Source: Neopestalotiopsis rosae
Lineage: Eukaryota > Ascomycota > Sordariomycetes > Amphisphaeriales > Sporocadaceae
Direction: 5' to 3'
Length of the DNA stretch: 64,000 bases
NCBI GenBank assembly: GCA_023078685.1
Contig: JALGAS010000005.1
Location: 1,612,001 to 1,676,000 of the forward strand
Position numbers and translations under genes: made by a program
Part shown: positions 1-12,700 of the stretch, piece after piece
How the letters are laid out: the number at the start of each line of letters is the position of its first letter
Position numbering within the stretch: position 1 is the stretch's first letter
Notes under the pieces: model-generated
What the model was told of the DNA's origin: nothing
The model's database searches: none
Seen by the model: only the letters and a program-made list of their open reading frames with translations

Positions 1-510
1 AAGATGTGACAGTCTTACCATGCAATACTATGCATAGAGAAGAGCATTATGCACTCGCCTATTTTTTGCTTGCTTCCTTCCCTTCTCTGTGCATACACAC
101 GGCACAGTATTTCGTCTACCGCGCTTACATTGATTTGCTCTCACTAAAACCGTTCGTAACTCATACCTAGTATAATGCTAGATGCGGCTGCAACATAGTT
201 ACCTTTGCAATTAACCAAGGTAGTTTTAGGCAATCCTTCGAGTACTATGTGCTGAAAAGCCACAATTGACTACGAGAGCACCATGATGATGATTGAACAA
301 GCCTGGGTATGTAGCTGGTAGTACGCCTATCCCGCAAGCATGCAAACAGGGTACGTACCGTGGCACTACCTAGTACGGCTATACGTGACTACCATGTCCA
401 AGGGTAAGGCGGCGGGGGTCCGTCTTAGACAAAAGTGCGGAACCCTCGAGACGCGGACGAAAATAGTGCCTAACTTAGATCACGTTGGCGTTTTCTTGGT
501 CATGGTTGTG

Positions 511-572
511 TGGGTGAGTGTGTGTGTGTGTATCTGTCTGGTGTGTGTTGTGTTTGTTGTTATTGTTTGTTG
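511..572. repeat. TG-rich microsatellite
   Basis: The stretch is an almost uninterrupted alternation of G and T with short TTG variants. It is a simple-sequence tract with no coding signal. Confidence 0.75.
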
Positions 573-925
573 TCCTTGGTCTGGTTGCTGTCTGGTTGTT
601 CCATCATACTATGTACCTGCTCTGCCAGGCTGGCTGGCTGTAACGCCTGGCTGCTGCCACCTAACCAACCACTTTCAACTATGTAGGTTAGATACTTACA
701 GTCATGGCCAACCAGACCTACATTTCGCAAGAATGGAATTGCCCTGCCTTTGGCCCTAGTCTATAGTATCTCCAGCGCTATAGTGCGGTACTTCCCTTGC
801 CAGCAGAGACATCAATTACCTACATACATTCATCTTTTTGATCCCTGGTTAGCGTCAATTGGCAGGGCTCTGCTCTTGCTCTTGCTCTCTTCTCTCTCTT
901 CTCACTTTGCGATCATGGCAGCATG

Positions 926-1005
926 GGAAGGGGAGGGGGAAATAGCCTGGGCAGGGGGAGGGGTGCGGTGCGTTTTCCCTGTTTCCCCCCCCCCCCCCCC
1001 CCCCC
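926..1005. repeat. G-tract cluster plus homopolymer C21
   Basis: Six G-runs of three to five bases lie within about 45 bases (926-968). A run of 21 consecutive C bases follows at 985-1005. The first part meets the usual G-quadruplex pattern on the plus strand, and the C-run could form one on the minus strand. The exact length of the C-run is error-prone in sequencing. Confidence 0.7.
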
Positions 1006-2605
1006 GGCACTGCACTACCTTAGCTGCTACCACCACGCCGTCGCTGCTCCTTAGCTCTACCTAGTGTTGCACTTCTACATCGTGTCCCATGGTAGACCGT
1101 CCGACAACCAGACTGTGGATTTTTCGTCCTTTCCCCTTCCCCCTTCGAGCAAGGGACCCTTATTGGAACTTGCAATTTTTGGTTCCTAGACCAACGGTGC
1201 CTGCCTGTCGCCCAGGTTTCCCTTCACGCCCAAAGTCTCGGCCGGGTAAATCGGCTTCGTCTTGCCCATGCGCGGGGGCCATGCTGGGCCATGCTAGGCA
1301 AGGCGGGCTGGCTGGTCGATGCCAGCTAAACTACGATGCCTACGCCCAGTCCACTTAGTGACTCGATCGTGAAATCAAAGAGCCCGCCTTTCAGAGAGGG
1401 GCACATATAGTCCTATGGAGTAGTTGGTAGTGTAGCAGCAGCAGTAGTAGCAGTAGCCAGGAAGTCGGTAGGGCAGAGTCCAGCCCGCCAAGTAAAAGAT
1501 CGTGATGGCCACAACGGCCTCGACCATGGCGGGGCATTGATCTAGCTGGAGACTTATTACACATACGAATATAATCTGTCTTACTTGAAATGAGAGTGGC
1601 AGAAGCGAGATGGAGAGAGACACCTGGTGGATGACTGTATGGGCCAAGGGACGATTACTACCTTATCTCTCCAATGTGCTGAGCTGAACCTGCATAAAGG
1701 TTGAGAAAGCTGTCAGCTCACTAAAAGGTACAGAGTATACAGTAGTACTGAGGAAATCAAACGCAGTCGTGGCTTTTTCGATAGAACCTGGCTTATCGTT
1801 GAGCTAGCCTTGGCGAAACGGCTTCGTGTTAGTGAGACGTCTAGGGTCGAGATCACTTGAGAGACATCATACAGGCCTGGACGCTTAGATATTGAACATA
1901 TTACGCAACTCTGCGGCACAGATGACAAGTTCGTGCTTTGAAAGAGATAGCTTCATCTCCCGCTACTACGATTTCCCCAGATTTCACCCGGGGTTGGTGG
2001 TGCTGGTTCCTGGTTCGTGTGTCGTCTTGGTTTGTCGGCGACGAGAGCCGAACGGTTTTCCTAATTCAGTGGAGAGTGTGGACTTGGAGATGGGGACCTA
2101 CTTGAATGATGTACCGGGTGTGATACTTGAATGGGATAGCATGTAAACAAGAAAAATGCTCGATGACGTCTTCAAGAGCAAGATCGCTGATCATTGTCAC
2201 CAATTGGCAAATGTGATTGAGTGGTAATTGATGAATGGGTATGTGATATTTTTCTTCAATCTTTATCTGAAGTGGTGAAAGGTTCTATAATCTTCTCTCG
2301 TAAAGTAACTCCATAAGAAAAGAGAAAGCCGTATGCAAAGAGTTTGTGTATCCACAATGTATCTCGGGAAAAGAGAAAAAAAAAGAAAAGTTTCCTTCCA
2401 AACGGTAACTCTCTCCAACGCCTGTCGCAAGGCTATGCCCAATGCCAACTCCTATGTACCCGTGGTATAATGCCATTGGCCTGTTGTGCCTATCCTGATC
2501 CCGTTTCCCTATCTAAAACAGAAATGTGATGAATGATGTGATGCTGTCATATCCTCTTTCGTTGAGGCCCGATGGCGCCGTGAATGTCGTAATGATAAAA
2601 TGTTT

Positions 2606-4343
2606 TCATGTAGTTTGCCTAACCATAGGCAACAAACCCCCAAGTTCAGGATAACGCCGGAAAAACCGCTCCTCCAATGCCCAATTGTCGATGTTAAGTA
2701 CATGGCTGATGAAATGTTGGGCGAGATAGATCGCGCCAGAAGCGTAGTCGGGCAATAATGCCTGCGATGGTCCGCCGGCCCAGTTGAGTAGGCGGAGACT
2801 TGTGTTGTACAGGTGGCGGAAATCATCGTTTGCGTAGACATCCTGCCTCTGAATGACGGCATCTCGCAATTGTGCCCACATGAGGAAATCAACCCATTGG
2901 CCGTGTGGAATAGTTCGCTGGGCAGATGTGGGCGCAAAGTGGTTGCCGAGCGCAGCTGCGGTCTCCTGTGATGGCTGAACTAACCAAGCCAGGATGCGCT
3001 GGAATAGTAAAAAGCTTCCGACACGTTCGAGTGTCATGACGAGTCCATCATTGTCGAACAAGGTCGTCGCGAGCTCGACCAATGGATGTGCTGGCGGTGA
3101 AAGGGGCAAAGGTGATTGCTGTACAATGGAAGCCAGATTCCAATGAGTCTCAATAAGACGACGAATGTTCGGACAGCCAGGTCCGAATATGACTTCCGGG
3201 TGTGGCTTCACGCCCTCCATGCCAACCAGGCGACGACAATCTTGAATGTAGCCATTCAAAAGAGCGTCGCTTTGAGTAAGTGGCGGAGTGATCAGACCCG
3301 GAGTCTCCCAGTATGGTGAGCTTGCCTGACTCCTCATAGAGTTGGCGACGCCGTGTAGTACATTGGGTACATGTTCCACGGGGGTGGCTGCTGGTATGCT
3401 TGTGGGATGGACAGCATGCTGAGCGGTGGGCATCCGATGTCTGGCCTCTTATTAGAACCCTCAGCTCTGATTTCATGTACATGAAAGAGAACGGTCTTAC
3501 CTGGCTTGATGTCATCGTATCCAGACTTGCCGCTGATGCTCGAGACCGTGGGTGAGCCCATGCTTGAGGACATACCTGGCCGATCCATGATTGATGGTGC
3601 GCTTGTGGGGTAGTAGGCACCACCGAGGTCGTCGGTAGCTCCAGACGACGAGGGGCTCGAGACAGTCGAGGGAATTGTGGATGCTACAGTGGACGGCCAC
3701 GCATCTCCGGGGCTGGACAGGGTCTCATAAGCTCCCATCTCCATACCGGGGTACTCTGCTACAGCGCCAGGAGCTGAAGTTCGCGACGTTGGGCTGTGGT
3801 GGTATGCTGCAAGTAAGAGTCAGCGGCCTGCTGCTGCCATGTGGGAAAAGAAAAGAAAAGGTTGATCCGTGTGTAAGACATACAAGGCTGGTAGTAGTTG
3901 CGCGGGCCATTCGAGGCAATACCCATGCTTTCCCTCAACCGGTGAAGTTCGTCTTCGAGTGCTCTGTTTCTCCTGAGAAGGTCCTGGACGGTATCATCTC
4001 GACTCGATACGCTGCGCAGCTCCTCGAGCTCGCGCTCCAGGTTCTCGATATGTTCCTTGGTGCGAGCTCGAATGGCGCGTTGAGCCTCACGATCGTTGGC
4101 TCTCTTGCGAGCTAATTGAGCAGGAGTCAAGGTGGATACACTTCGAGTGCCTGTTGTGTTGCTATGTGTTAATGCCAATGGTTTCGCGATAGGATGGAGG
4201 GGGTGCTGCTGTGGTGGGCAAGACTGACCCTTGCGCTTGCTCGACTTGGAGCTGTCTGAGGTGGACTTTGTCATGTTGTCGGGTGTATGTGTGGTGGATG
4301 CTGGAGAGCTGCTTCGTGACTTGGAGTTTGAGAAATCAGCCAT
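2606..4343 (-). CDS. bZIP transcription factor with C-terminal DUF3425 domain
   Basis: Predicted nuclear DNA-binding regulator of 535 aa in three exons: 4343-3884, 3806-3501 and 3447-2606. The N-terminus is Ser/Thr/Lys-rich. A basic region (about residues 78-98, containing NDREAQRAIR) runs into a heptad-rich zipper to about residue 145. The middle is a Ser/Pro/Tyr-rich linker. The C-terminal 150 residues (about 380-520) resemble the fungal DUF3425 domain, with motifs such as PHGQWVDFLMWAQLRD. The lengths 460+306+842 make whole codons. Intron 1 is GTATGT...CAG. Intron 2 (3448-3500) needs an AAG acceptor to keep frame with the DUF3425 exon. A CAG acceptor 7 nt downstream would end the protein at about 290 aa. 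Target genes cannot be inferred; family members often act in stress or metabolic control. Confidence in the family is high, in the second junction moderate. Confidence 0.88.
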
Positions 4344-7090
4344 TGCTTTGATTGATGTGTTGTGATATATAGAAGATATAGGTGGGACAATCAGTTCTCC
4401 AGGGTCTTTTCTGGCGTCATGGTATGCCGTGTTATATATGGTGACACTGGACGCCCATGCGAGCTAATCCAGAGGCGTGGCTTACACGCAGGGGATGCTT
4501 GCGACCACCTTCTTGCGGGTCCACCTTGATGATGCATACAGGCTCTCTTAGGGCAAGTACACGCAGCACAAGTACATACGGCGAGTCCAGAGGATAACAA
4601 CCCCCCTCCATACTCTTGCATGCAAGTACCAGAGGCAAAGAAAGACTTAGAAGAGGGACAAGGTGAGTGTCTCGGAAGATGGTGTGCACGCTTTTCCCTT
4701 CACAAGCACAGAATTAGTGTCCTTCTAGAATCTGCAGGATCATAGCCCGCGAAGTGATCGAGACAGTCCAGCCTGGGGGTGGACGCTGCCCCAAGCCACG
4801 ACGCGCTTCGAGGTGTTCGAGGCTTGATGGAGTAGAGGGGAGGTAGTCGATGGGCGAAACTATGGTGGCCGTGTACTCGCTGGAGACTACTGCTGGACGG
4901 TATGAAGCAAAAAAAGCTGGTTGCAGGCCGTGGCTGGCCCTTAGGTATGCCGGTACCAAAGCCTATCGCTGGCATGCCATAGTAGTGCCATTTCAAAACC
5001 CGGTCGCCCATGTGCGGAAGTATCTTCATGGCGTACAGCAAGTCTCGGTACTCTGCAACACCTCTGCACTCTCAAAGACTGCCCAGGCGATGCCGCAGGG
5101 GCTAATCCAAACCTATCCCATCCCATCCGTTCCGTAGTGCAAATGTACGTACTTGCAGAAGGTAGAGGGAGTGCATCGCCCACTTCTTCGCTGTTCCCAC
5201 CCCTCCCCTCTCCTTGGCAAATCCTTTCCCCATGAGTGGATCAAGAATAGAGTTCACACTACTGCCTCTAGTCGCAATTGAGGAGTCCGACGTCCGGCGA
5301 TTTGCAAATGTCCCTGGGAAGTCCCGACAGGGGGTGTGGGAGTGATGCTGGGGTGCTCTCGTCTTCCCTCTTCGAGACATCGTCCAGTATCATGGGCACG
5401 ACCATCTGATGAAGGCAGCTTGTATTGTAAGAAGAGACGTGCAAGAGAGACACCTGAAGCGGGAATGAGTATCATCTATTTCTCGAAGCAGCCACCGAGC
5501 GTCTTTCCTGTATGGACAATGGGAGCCACAAAGGGCCGAAAGGCTACAAGTTTTGGTGAAAAGCAGGAACTGGGCTGGGCAAGTTGCGTTGCCTTGGGAC
5601 AGCTGGACGGGGTGGAACCGCAGGCTGGATGAACGTTGGCAGGCGACGCAGAATAGAGGGGGGATGAGAAAAATTGGCAAGAAAAATTCATCTCGAGTCT
5701 CCACTGCGCTGCTGCTAGGTGCCTTGTTCATAGAATACCTGGTGCTGTAGACGCACAGCAGCCAATGAGTCCCCTCCTTCAACTAATTGTAAGTGAAAAA
5801 ATAATACAATCTTACACCTCAATGAAGGGTATGCGGCGCCGTGTATTACTGAACGTAAGATAGGGCCGAACAAGCATATTTGGATACCTAGTATGGCACT
5901 TTTCGGCTCGGCCGGGCTGGCACAGGCTACCTTGGCTACCTATTGGCAATAAGAGAGAAAAGAGGCCTGCGAAGTACGTAGTGCTGCGTCTTTGCTGTGA
6001 ATGCCTTGGCTCCCATTGGCTGCTATTAGCATTGTCGGTTTTGTCGGTTCGATGGCCAAGCCGACAGGGGATTGGCCTCTAAGGCTGCGCTACATACCCC
6101 AAAGGGCTGTTGGCTGTAGGCTGTGGCCGTAGTGGTAGGAGATTTGCGGCGATATTTCCGTGATCGACGGGGATCCTTGAACAGCGGAATGCAATCCATC
6201 TGCGTGGCCTTGTTGATTTACGGAATAGTGCAAGTGCAGCCAAGCAGAACGTGGTCAGCCCGTGTGGTATGCAGCACGTTCCATCATATCGCAGCATCGT
6301 ATTTGCATTTTCGCCATCTGAGGGAAGGGGAGAAGTGAAAAAGCAACTACGGTGATCGCGCGATGGCAAAGTGGTTGATGGAATAGGAAGATAGATTTGT
6401 GATGGTTGCTTATTGCGTGTGGTTGATGCATTTGCATTGCTGATGGTGTGCGCGTCTTGACTCTTCGTATCATAAATCCCATCACGGACACTTGGAGAGG
6501 CTAACGCTCAGAACCGTCCCGGCTAGCTCGAAGCAATATGTACGAGACGGTCATCATGACTAGATTCCACGTGGCGATCTTGCCTGCTTTGCCAATTGAC
6601 AAATGCGATTGGAGAGGGGGAAGGGGCATTAGTCTGGAATGTCCAATATTGGTTTCCTTCTTCGCGTGTTCTTTTGATGCAAAGAAAAACTCTATTCGGA
6701 AACCGTCAAAGGGCAAATCCGTGAATATGGATGGTGTGCTTGGAAACCACGCATACCTCGCATACCACATGGGCATACCTGGCGCATAAGCGCCGACACA
6801 TGGCTAGGGCTGATCTGTGCTCTTTTGGCCGAATGCACTTGGAGCAATTGAGGAGGAGGAGGAAGAGGAGGAGTTCAATGTTAGGTCCTTGTTTGCACGT
6901 GAACGCATGGGAGCCGTTTGCTTCAGACGAGCGAGCGAGTGTTCTCCGCGTGGCGTGCTTGCTGAATACGCCCTAGTCACGACGCCGGGGTAAATAGTCA
7001 CAACCGGGCCCTATCGTTCCCGCAAGACCGGGAATAGTCCATGTAGGCGGCTTCGTCTGTTATGCGAACTTTTGTGATGGTATAATACTC
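4344..7090. other. Intergenic, no supported gene
   Basis: About 2.7 kb between the start of the bZIP gene and the end of the pseudouridine synthase gene. Short frames on both strands lack family features and start, stop and splice logic. The part next to 4343 is the presumed promoter and leader of the bZIP gene. Confidence 0.55.
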
Positions 7091-8530
7091 TTAGGCGATT
7101 TCGGGGTTGCTATCCTTGACCGCATCCACAAGGTCGTCGAGACTCCCGACTGCGGTAGGACCGCTTCTGCCCGAGGGTGGGAAAGCCCATTGAGGCAGAG
7201 CACTCTTGTAGCTCCAAGCGCCGCCAGCGTCCTCGTAACGGAGACTGTGAAGAAATAGCGAAAGTTCATGTTCTCCTGGATCCGTGTAAAGTGGCGTGTC
7301 GCAGACCTCGCAAAACTCTCCCGACATTTTCTCAGCCTTCTTCTGGTGGTACGAGTCGACCATCTCATCATAATAGGCTACTGCATCCGCAACTTCCTCC
7401 TTGCCCATACGGTTGAGGCGCGTGATAATATCCTCATCTGTATTTTCTGTAGCCTCAACATCACCACGTCCAAGATTTGTGCCCCAAACCTTGCGATTGG
7501 CGTAGATGGGGTCATTTTGGATGGGATGGCCGAGATGCTGAAGATGGACTCGGATCTGGTGCGTTCTTCCAGTGACTGGCAGACATCGTACCACAGAGTA
7601 CCCGACATCTTCAACGTTTGACGCATTGGTAGTCTTGGTCGAATCCTCTGTCGTATTTGCGTGACCGTCTGTAGAATCTAGTTTCGACGTCTGCTCTGGG
7701 GGGTAATAAGCAAGCTTTTTGAAGACAGTACGAGCCTCCTTTCCATCTGCTCGGACGCGGTTGAGTCCCAACTTGGGCGAAATGGACAAGATTGGTTGTT
7801 CACACACCACCTCCCCGTCAGGGAACTCTCCGATGACCCGGGCAATGTATTCTTTGCGCACGCTTCGTCCAGCAATCTGAGCTCGAAGCTCTTCAGCCGA
7901 GCGGGAATGCTTTGCGATGAACATGATGCCGCTAGTAAGTCTGTCAAGACGATTGCACGGGTACGCAGTCCAGTCACGGCCGCGTTGTTCTTTCATCATT
8001 TCGACGACAGAATTGAAATTGTACCTGCCTGCAGGATGAACGGGTATTCCAGAGGGCTTATTAATGACAATCATTTTCTCATCCTCGTGAATGACCACGA
8101 CATCTTCGGCTGTCACGGGAGGTTCGTGGCGATGGATCTTGTGAGAGACCAGATCACCGTTCTTGACGATGTAGTCGGCACTTGCTGGCTTCCCGTTGAT
8201 CAGAATCTTGCCTGCAGCCATGGCTTCCCTGTAGTACTCGACAGGTCGGTCTCTGAACTCGCTCTCAAAAATCTCAAAGAGGGTTCTGCCGCGCCATCGC
8301 TCCTTGCACCAGGTGTTGTAGGTATAGTGGTATGGCTCTACACGTCGCAAACCGCCTTCAATGACGTACGGTCTTGGCCAGACATCGTCGTCTTCAAATG
8401 CGGCCAGTAACGCTCGTTGTTTTCCACCCGCACGCGCGACCCTGGCCCTCTTCTCTTTGGCCTTTTGAGCTAAGATCTCGGGCGTCAATGTGGAAGCAGG
8501 CGAGGCTGCAGCTTTAGTAGTGGGCTCCAT
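7091..8530 (-). CDS. tRNA pseudouridine synthase, RluA family (Rib2/Pus9-like)
   Basis: Intronless gene of 479 aa from the ATG at 8530. It should isomerise uridine to pseudouridine in RNA; relatives in the Pus8/Pus9 group act on tRNA position 32. Visible order: an N-terminal segment rich in Lys/Arg/Ala, an S4-like segment (GKILINGKPA, about residue 130), and the catalytic core with NRLDRLTSG, where the Asp is the catalytic residue of the family. Later come RTHQIRVHLQHLGHPI and NDPIYAN. The C-terminal part has a CEVCDTPLY pair of cysteines. Unlike yeast Rib2 there is no deaminase domain. The frame is open upstream to another ATG at 8737, which would add 69 mostly basic residues that could be a mitochondrial presequence. 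I chose 8530 because homology-like sequence begins after it. Confidence 0.9.
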   Translation of the reverse strand: MEPTTKAAASPASTLTPEILAQKAKEKRARVARAGGKQRALLAAFEDDDVWPRPYVIEGGLRRVEPYHYTYNTWCKERWRGRTLFEIFESEFRDRPVEYYREAMAAGKILINGKPASADYIVKNGDLVSHKIHRHEPPVTAEDVVVIHEDEKMIVINKPSGIPVHPAGRYNFNSVVEMMKEQRGRDWTAYPCNRLDRLTSGIMFIAKHSRSAEELRAQIAGRSVRKEYIARVIGEFPDGEVVCEQPILSISPKLGLNRVRADGKEARTVFKKLAYYPPEQTSKLDSTDGHANTTEDSTKTTNASNVEDVGYSVVRCLPVTGRTHQIRVHLQHLGHPIQNDPIYANRKVWGTNLGRGDVEATENTDEDIITRLNRMGKEEVADAVAYYDEMVDSYHQKKAEKMSGEFCEVCDTPLYTDPGEHELSLFLHSLRYEDAGGAWSYKSALPQWAFPPSGRSGPTAVGSLDDLVDAVKDSNPEIA

Positions 8531-9130
8531 CACGTGGCTGAAGATTTGAATTCCCCGGGCGACCCAGGTATTCAGCCTTTGATAGACCGCCAGGCTGCTT
8601 TCGGGGCTTTTGTCGTGTCTTTGGCGAGAAACAAAAGGTCGAGAAGAAACCCTGCACACCCTCAACTCGCGGCGTCTCTTCACGCTCACTTCCGAAAAAA
8701 TGCTGTTCTCGTTTGTCTTGGTACTACGTACGTGCATTGGCTTGGCCAGTCAAGCAAAATTCTAACATGGCACATTTCTGTAGCCCACCCGAAAGTGGAT
8801 CTCAGCGATGGAGTAAGCTGGTAAGTAAAGCCAGCTGGCACCAGCTGAGCCTCTGACTTTTCGATCTGCACTGTCGACTGCCCAGCACAGCTGGCAGCTA
8901 CGTACAAGGAACCTCGGCTTGAGCACCTGTTATCCGTGATACAGAGCAAAACGTCGGGTATTCCTTTACTACCCCATTCAGTCACGAGATCGTAAGCAGT
9001 TGAGCTGCATTGTATAATAAGAATATCATTGTCGTCCACTTATTTCTGTAGCATTGGGAATTTCATCAGCGCCTCATTGCACCAGTCTCACGTAACGAAA
9101 AACGAGCTCGAGTCATTGTCGCCGGCAGTC
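8531..9130. promoter_or_regulatory. Divergent promoter region
   Basis: About 600 bases separate the divergently oriented pseudouridine synthase and thioesterase genes, so both promoters must lie here or overlap the first exons. No specific binding site can be named. The open frame of the pseudouridine synthase extends to 8737 inside this interval. Confidence 0.5.
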
Positions 9131-9749
9131 ATGAGCCCCGCAGACCAACTGAAGAAGCGTCGCCGGGAAGATTACCCATATCTCTTGGAATATCGGACAC
9201 GATGGTAGGCACACGACAAGGTACAAATGATAGCCATGGACATATTTGTTGACTAATTACCTACAGGGCCGACAATGATATGTATGATCATATGAACAAC
9301 TCCATTTACAACTTTCTGTAAGCCAAGGCGGGCAGGCAGGCGAACGCTCCTCCTCCTACTGCTATTTGCCCTCAAATACACCAGAGCTAATGGATCACAA
9401 CAGCTTTGACTCGGTCATCAACTCGTACCTGATGGAGTTTTGTGGATTGCAACCACCAACTTCATCTCAACACCCGTTGATGGCGCATACCCACTGCGAC
9501 TACTTCTCCGCCATTTCCTTCCCCAAGGTAGCGGAGCTGTGTCTTCGGGTGAACAAGCTGGGCAAGTCTAGCGTCACGTATGAGGTCGGGCTCTTTGAGA
9601 AGGGAGTCGACGGAGTGAAGGCTGTTGGCGAGTTTGTCCATGTCTTTGTGGAGCGCGCAACTCTGAGACCTAGCGCCACTGGCATGAACGACCAGTTGAG
9701 AAATGGCCTCGAGAAACTGCTGGTACGAGATCAATCTAGCAAGCTCTAG
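9131..9749 (+). CDS. Hot-dog fold thioesterase (4HBT family)
   Basis: Small acyl-CoA thioesterase-like enzyme of 156 aa in three exons: 9131-9204, 9267-9317 and 9404-9749 (74+51+346 nt). Residues about 18-35 carry the 4HBT active-site region, RTRWADNDMYDHMNN, in which the Asp is the family's usual catalytic residue. The remainder alternates beta-strand-like segments ending near VFVERATLRP. Both introns have clear branch sites (GACTAATTA and GAGCTAATG) and CAG acceptors. Length is normal for YbgC-like proteins. There is no targeting signal, so it is presumably cytosolic. The substrate is unknown. The start is fixed by the first in-frame ATG and a fully spliced open frame. Confidence 0.88.
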
Positions 9750-12700
9750 CTCATCTCTCGATCTTGCATATCAAAAGACCCTGGAGGCATCCAAGAAGCC
9801 AGCCATTGTATAGGTATAGTGCCATGTCGAGGGTTAGTCGCCACAGCATCACCCCTCGTGTATACATCCCAATGCTTGTTCATGTTCTAGACCATTACCC
9901 ATCTTAAATGAGCATGTTCTCACCACATCTCCAGGAACGTTGGTCTAGGCCAGGAACCGTGGGCTCGCGTGGCATGATTTGGACCACTACAAGTGGGCAT
10001 GATCGTGTCTCCTTGCAGACGTTGGATCTCAGAAGAGAAGGCATATTTCATCCGATTGGTATAAGCCGTTCCACCGATGGCCGTAGACCCGTAGCGAGAC
10101 CAAAGTCTATGCGCCGTCTGTGATACCGGAGCACGGCAGGTATCCGTCAGCCTCTTCATTGGCCCATCGATGGATGTGTCACCTTCACGTCCACGGGTCG
10201 TCTAAACTAAATTACCCCGGCAACACCGGCTACCCGTACTGCCAATGCTGACCTAGATGTACATAACAAGGATTTAGAGGCAGAACATAGCCTCCATCAA
10301 GAGTCCCATCTGGTCTTTCTCTTACTAAACTAGTTATGAAATGTACTACGGTGGTATGTAGCAGGGCCCCAGCCGAGTGCTGGACCCGTAAGGATAGATA
10401 CCATCCACCGTAGCTTTACGAACTATGGATCAAGTCCGTATGGTATCCATTGATCTTCAAGTGCCCACTTCCTTAAGGGCCCCGAATAATGGCATCTTTA
10501 GCCTGCGTGATATGTACATAGCATCGACAAATTCCCCGCCAACTTATAGTCGATCGAATGACGAATTCGCATGTTTCAAATACCCATCAAGAGATAGTGA
10601 TTTGAGCAGCCAAGAAATGGGGACTAAGGACCCGCAACCACTGGACACCTCAATCATGTATCTTCATTGGATCGAGGCTTGCCTACGCTATCTTCTTAAT
10701 CCTACAAAAGCTCCAGCACTAAGTCCGTCAGCAGCCGTTCAGCACTAAGTACCTACCTAATGTACTGTAGTGCCTGAGAGCATTCTACTGCTACTTTTCA
10801 TGGTCCAGACTCTGTTTTGCGTGTTTTAGAATAAAAACAAAGTGTAAGCTGCGTATGAAATGCCTAAACAAAGAGTCTAGATGGGAAATTCAGGACAACC
10901 TTTATCCGACCTGTCAGATTATCAGACACAAACAGGTTCTCAGTGTCCCGCTTTGGGTCTGGAACTGAACCTTGAACTTTTTAGTATACAATCCTCATAC
11001 ATTAGGTTCTCCTCACTCTATTGCCAATCTTGGCCTAGACACCAAGTGCTCTCATTGGTTGTCAGAAAGCAGTCCTCCCTAAATCAGGTTATTTACCTGT
11101 GCAGAAGAAGTTTACTACGGGCTCCTTCCCGACGCTAAGATCGCTGTCCTTCCATGATTTGCGGCGACAATAAGGGACATCCATCAGCCCATACAAACCC
11201 CGGGAGGAGCTTCTGCCATGAGGCACCTTTGTCAACCACGGGCTGCTGGGGGGCGCCAGCATTCCAAGGCATAAACGAAAGGGGACCATTGGATTATCCC
11301 ATCTAGTGCAGGATGGATCCGCGCTGGTATGTAGGTTTCAGAGGTCCAGAGAGTTGCCCAACGGTCCAGACTAACGAGCTATAGCGTCGACGCCAATGAG
11401 AAAACCTCCTGGAGTTGAGAGAGATGCAGGTAGGTAGGCAGACAGGAGAATTGCAAGCCCGGACTGCGGTGCGGTACGATATTGCCCCGCAGCATTTCTT
11501 AGTGTTCTGTTGGTAGTAGGCTGGACTAGGTTACCTAGGTGTGGCGTCTTAGAACAAAAACGACCGCTTCTTCTTTCCCATCTTCCATTTCTCCCGACCC
11601 AGATCTTGGTCCAATCCCTCGAGGACGATACTACCCATCTGTGTGCTATTTAGTGTATGTGTGTGTGTGGATGGGGTCGGGCCTCTCCATTCGTGATACT
11701 ACGCTCAGGGTGCAGCAGGCCAAAGGGAACCGACCCATGGCGATCCGGGGAAAAAAAGTCATGCTAAGGTGCTTTGGTCTCCCTTTCGGATCTGCATCTT
11801 TTGGTCTGCAGCGTCCATTCACATGACAGTGCCGCTAGGATTGCAGATCCACGGTACTTATGGCCTCCGTCTCAGATCCAGCGCTCTCTCTGCCCCTCTC
11901 TCTTCCACCTTCTAGTGTACCCTCTGTTGGCTTTGTTGATCTCTCTGAATGAGGGTGTTCGTCTGGTCATACTGTATTGTCATGAAATCGAATAGGATGG
12001 CTGTGTGGACCCTTTTACAAGGACGACGGGGAGGGGGGAAAAGTCCCCGAAGTCATGGGCTGACGATCTAGGCAGCGGGTGGACAAGATAATCAGGTATA
12101 CCTTCGGGCTATGAACCTCAACTTTAGGAGAAAGTACTGCAACTTATCAATTCTGGTTGCGCCCATCCTTGATACTATGCCAAGCACGAGGTAGCACCAT
12201 TAAGGGAGGAGGAGGACAACTCCACCAAGTGGCCAGCGCCCAGCGGCCATGCCCATCACCGCTCTGTTCTGCTAAACATGGTCTGCATTCGGGTCGCATA
12301 GCTAGTAGCTGAGCATGTGACTTGCCAAAGGGTGTACGTACAAAAGAAACAATCAGCTTCGGTTTGCACGTGATACCGAATAGCTTCAATACAAGACATA
12401 TTATCTACATTGATATGTCTCCAATCACTGCAGTGATCGACCTCGGCGCAAGAACTTCGCGCGCAGATGACGATCCCGGCTCGAGAGATTATGATAATTG
12501 TGAATGTAATTTCTTCAAAATGAATCCAGAAATCAATTGTTACGCCACAGATTGTTCGTCTTACAATATTGTATCTAGGTTGACAGGCATTAACACGTAG
12601 AAAACCCCGAGAGAACAAAGGAAGTTGAGAGTCTGTATATTCGTACGAGGATCAAATGATGTTGTCTCTTTCAGATGACGTTCAAATTATGATTACAGAT

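Larger units (their letters stand above)
1..2605. other. Intergenic, no supported gene
   Basis: No open frame here has recognisable protein features or a splice-compatible continuation. The stretch holds a TG-rich simple repeat near 511-570, a G-rich run followed by 21 consecutive C residues near 926-1005, and otherwise unique-looking sequence. It probably contains the terminator side of the bZIP gene that ends at 2606. Confidence 0.6.

Noticed and set aside
6030..6075. tRNA-like B-box (GGTTCGATGGCC)
   Set aside because: No flanking acceptor stem or A box; the arms do not pair as a cloverleaf.
7796..8410. Plus-strand frame of 204 codons
   Set aside because: Antisense to the pseudouridine synthase gene, whose catalytic motifs are clear; no independent features.
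10345..10414. Inverted repeat CTACGGTGG / CCACCGTAG
   Set aside because: Only about 9-12 bases per arm and one interruption; this size is expected by chance in 64 kb.
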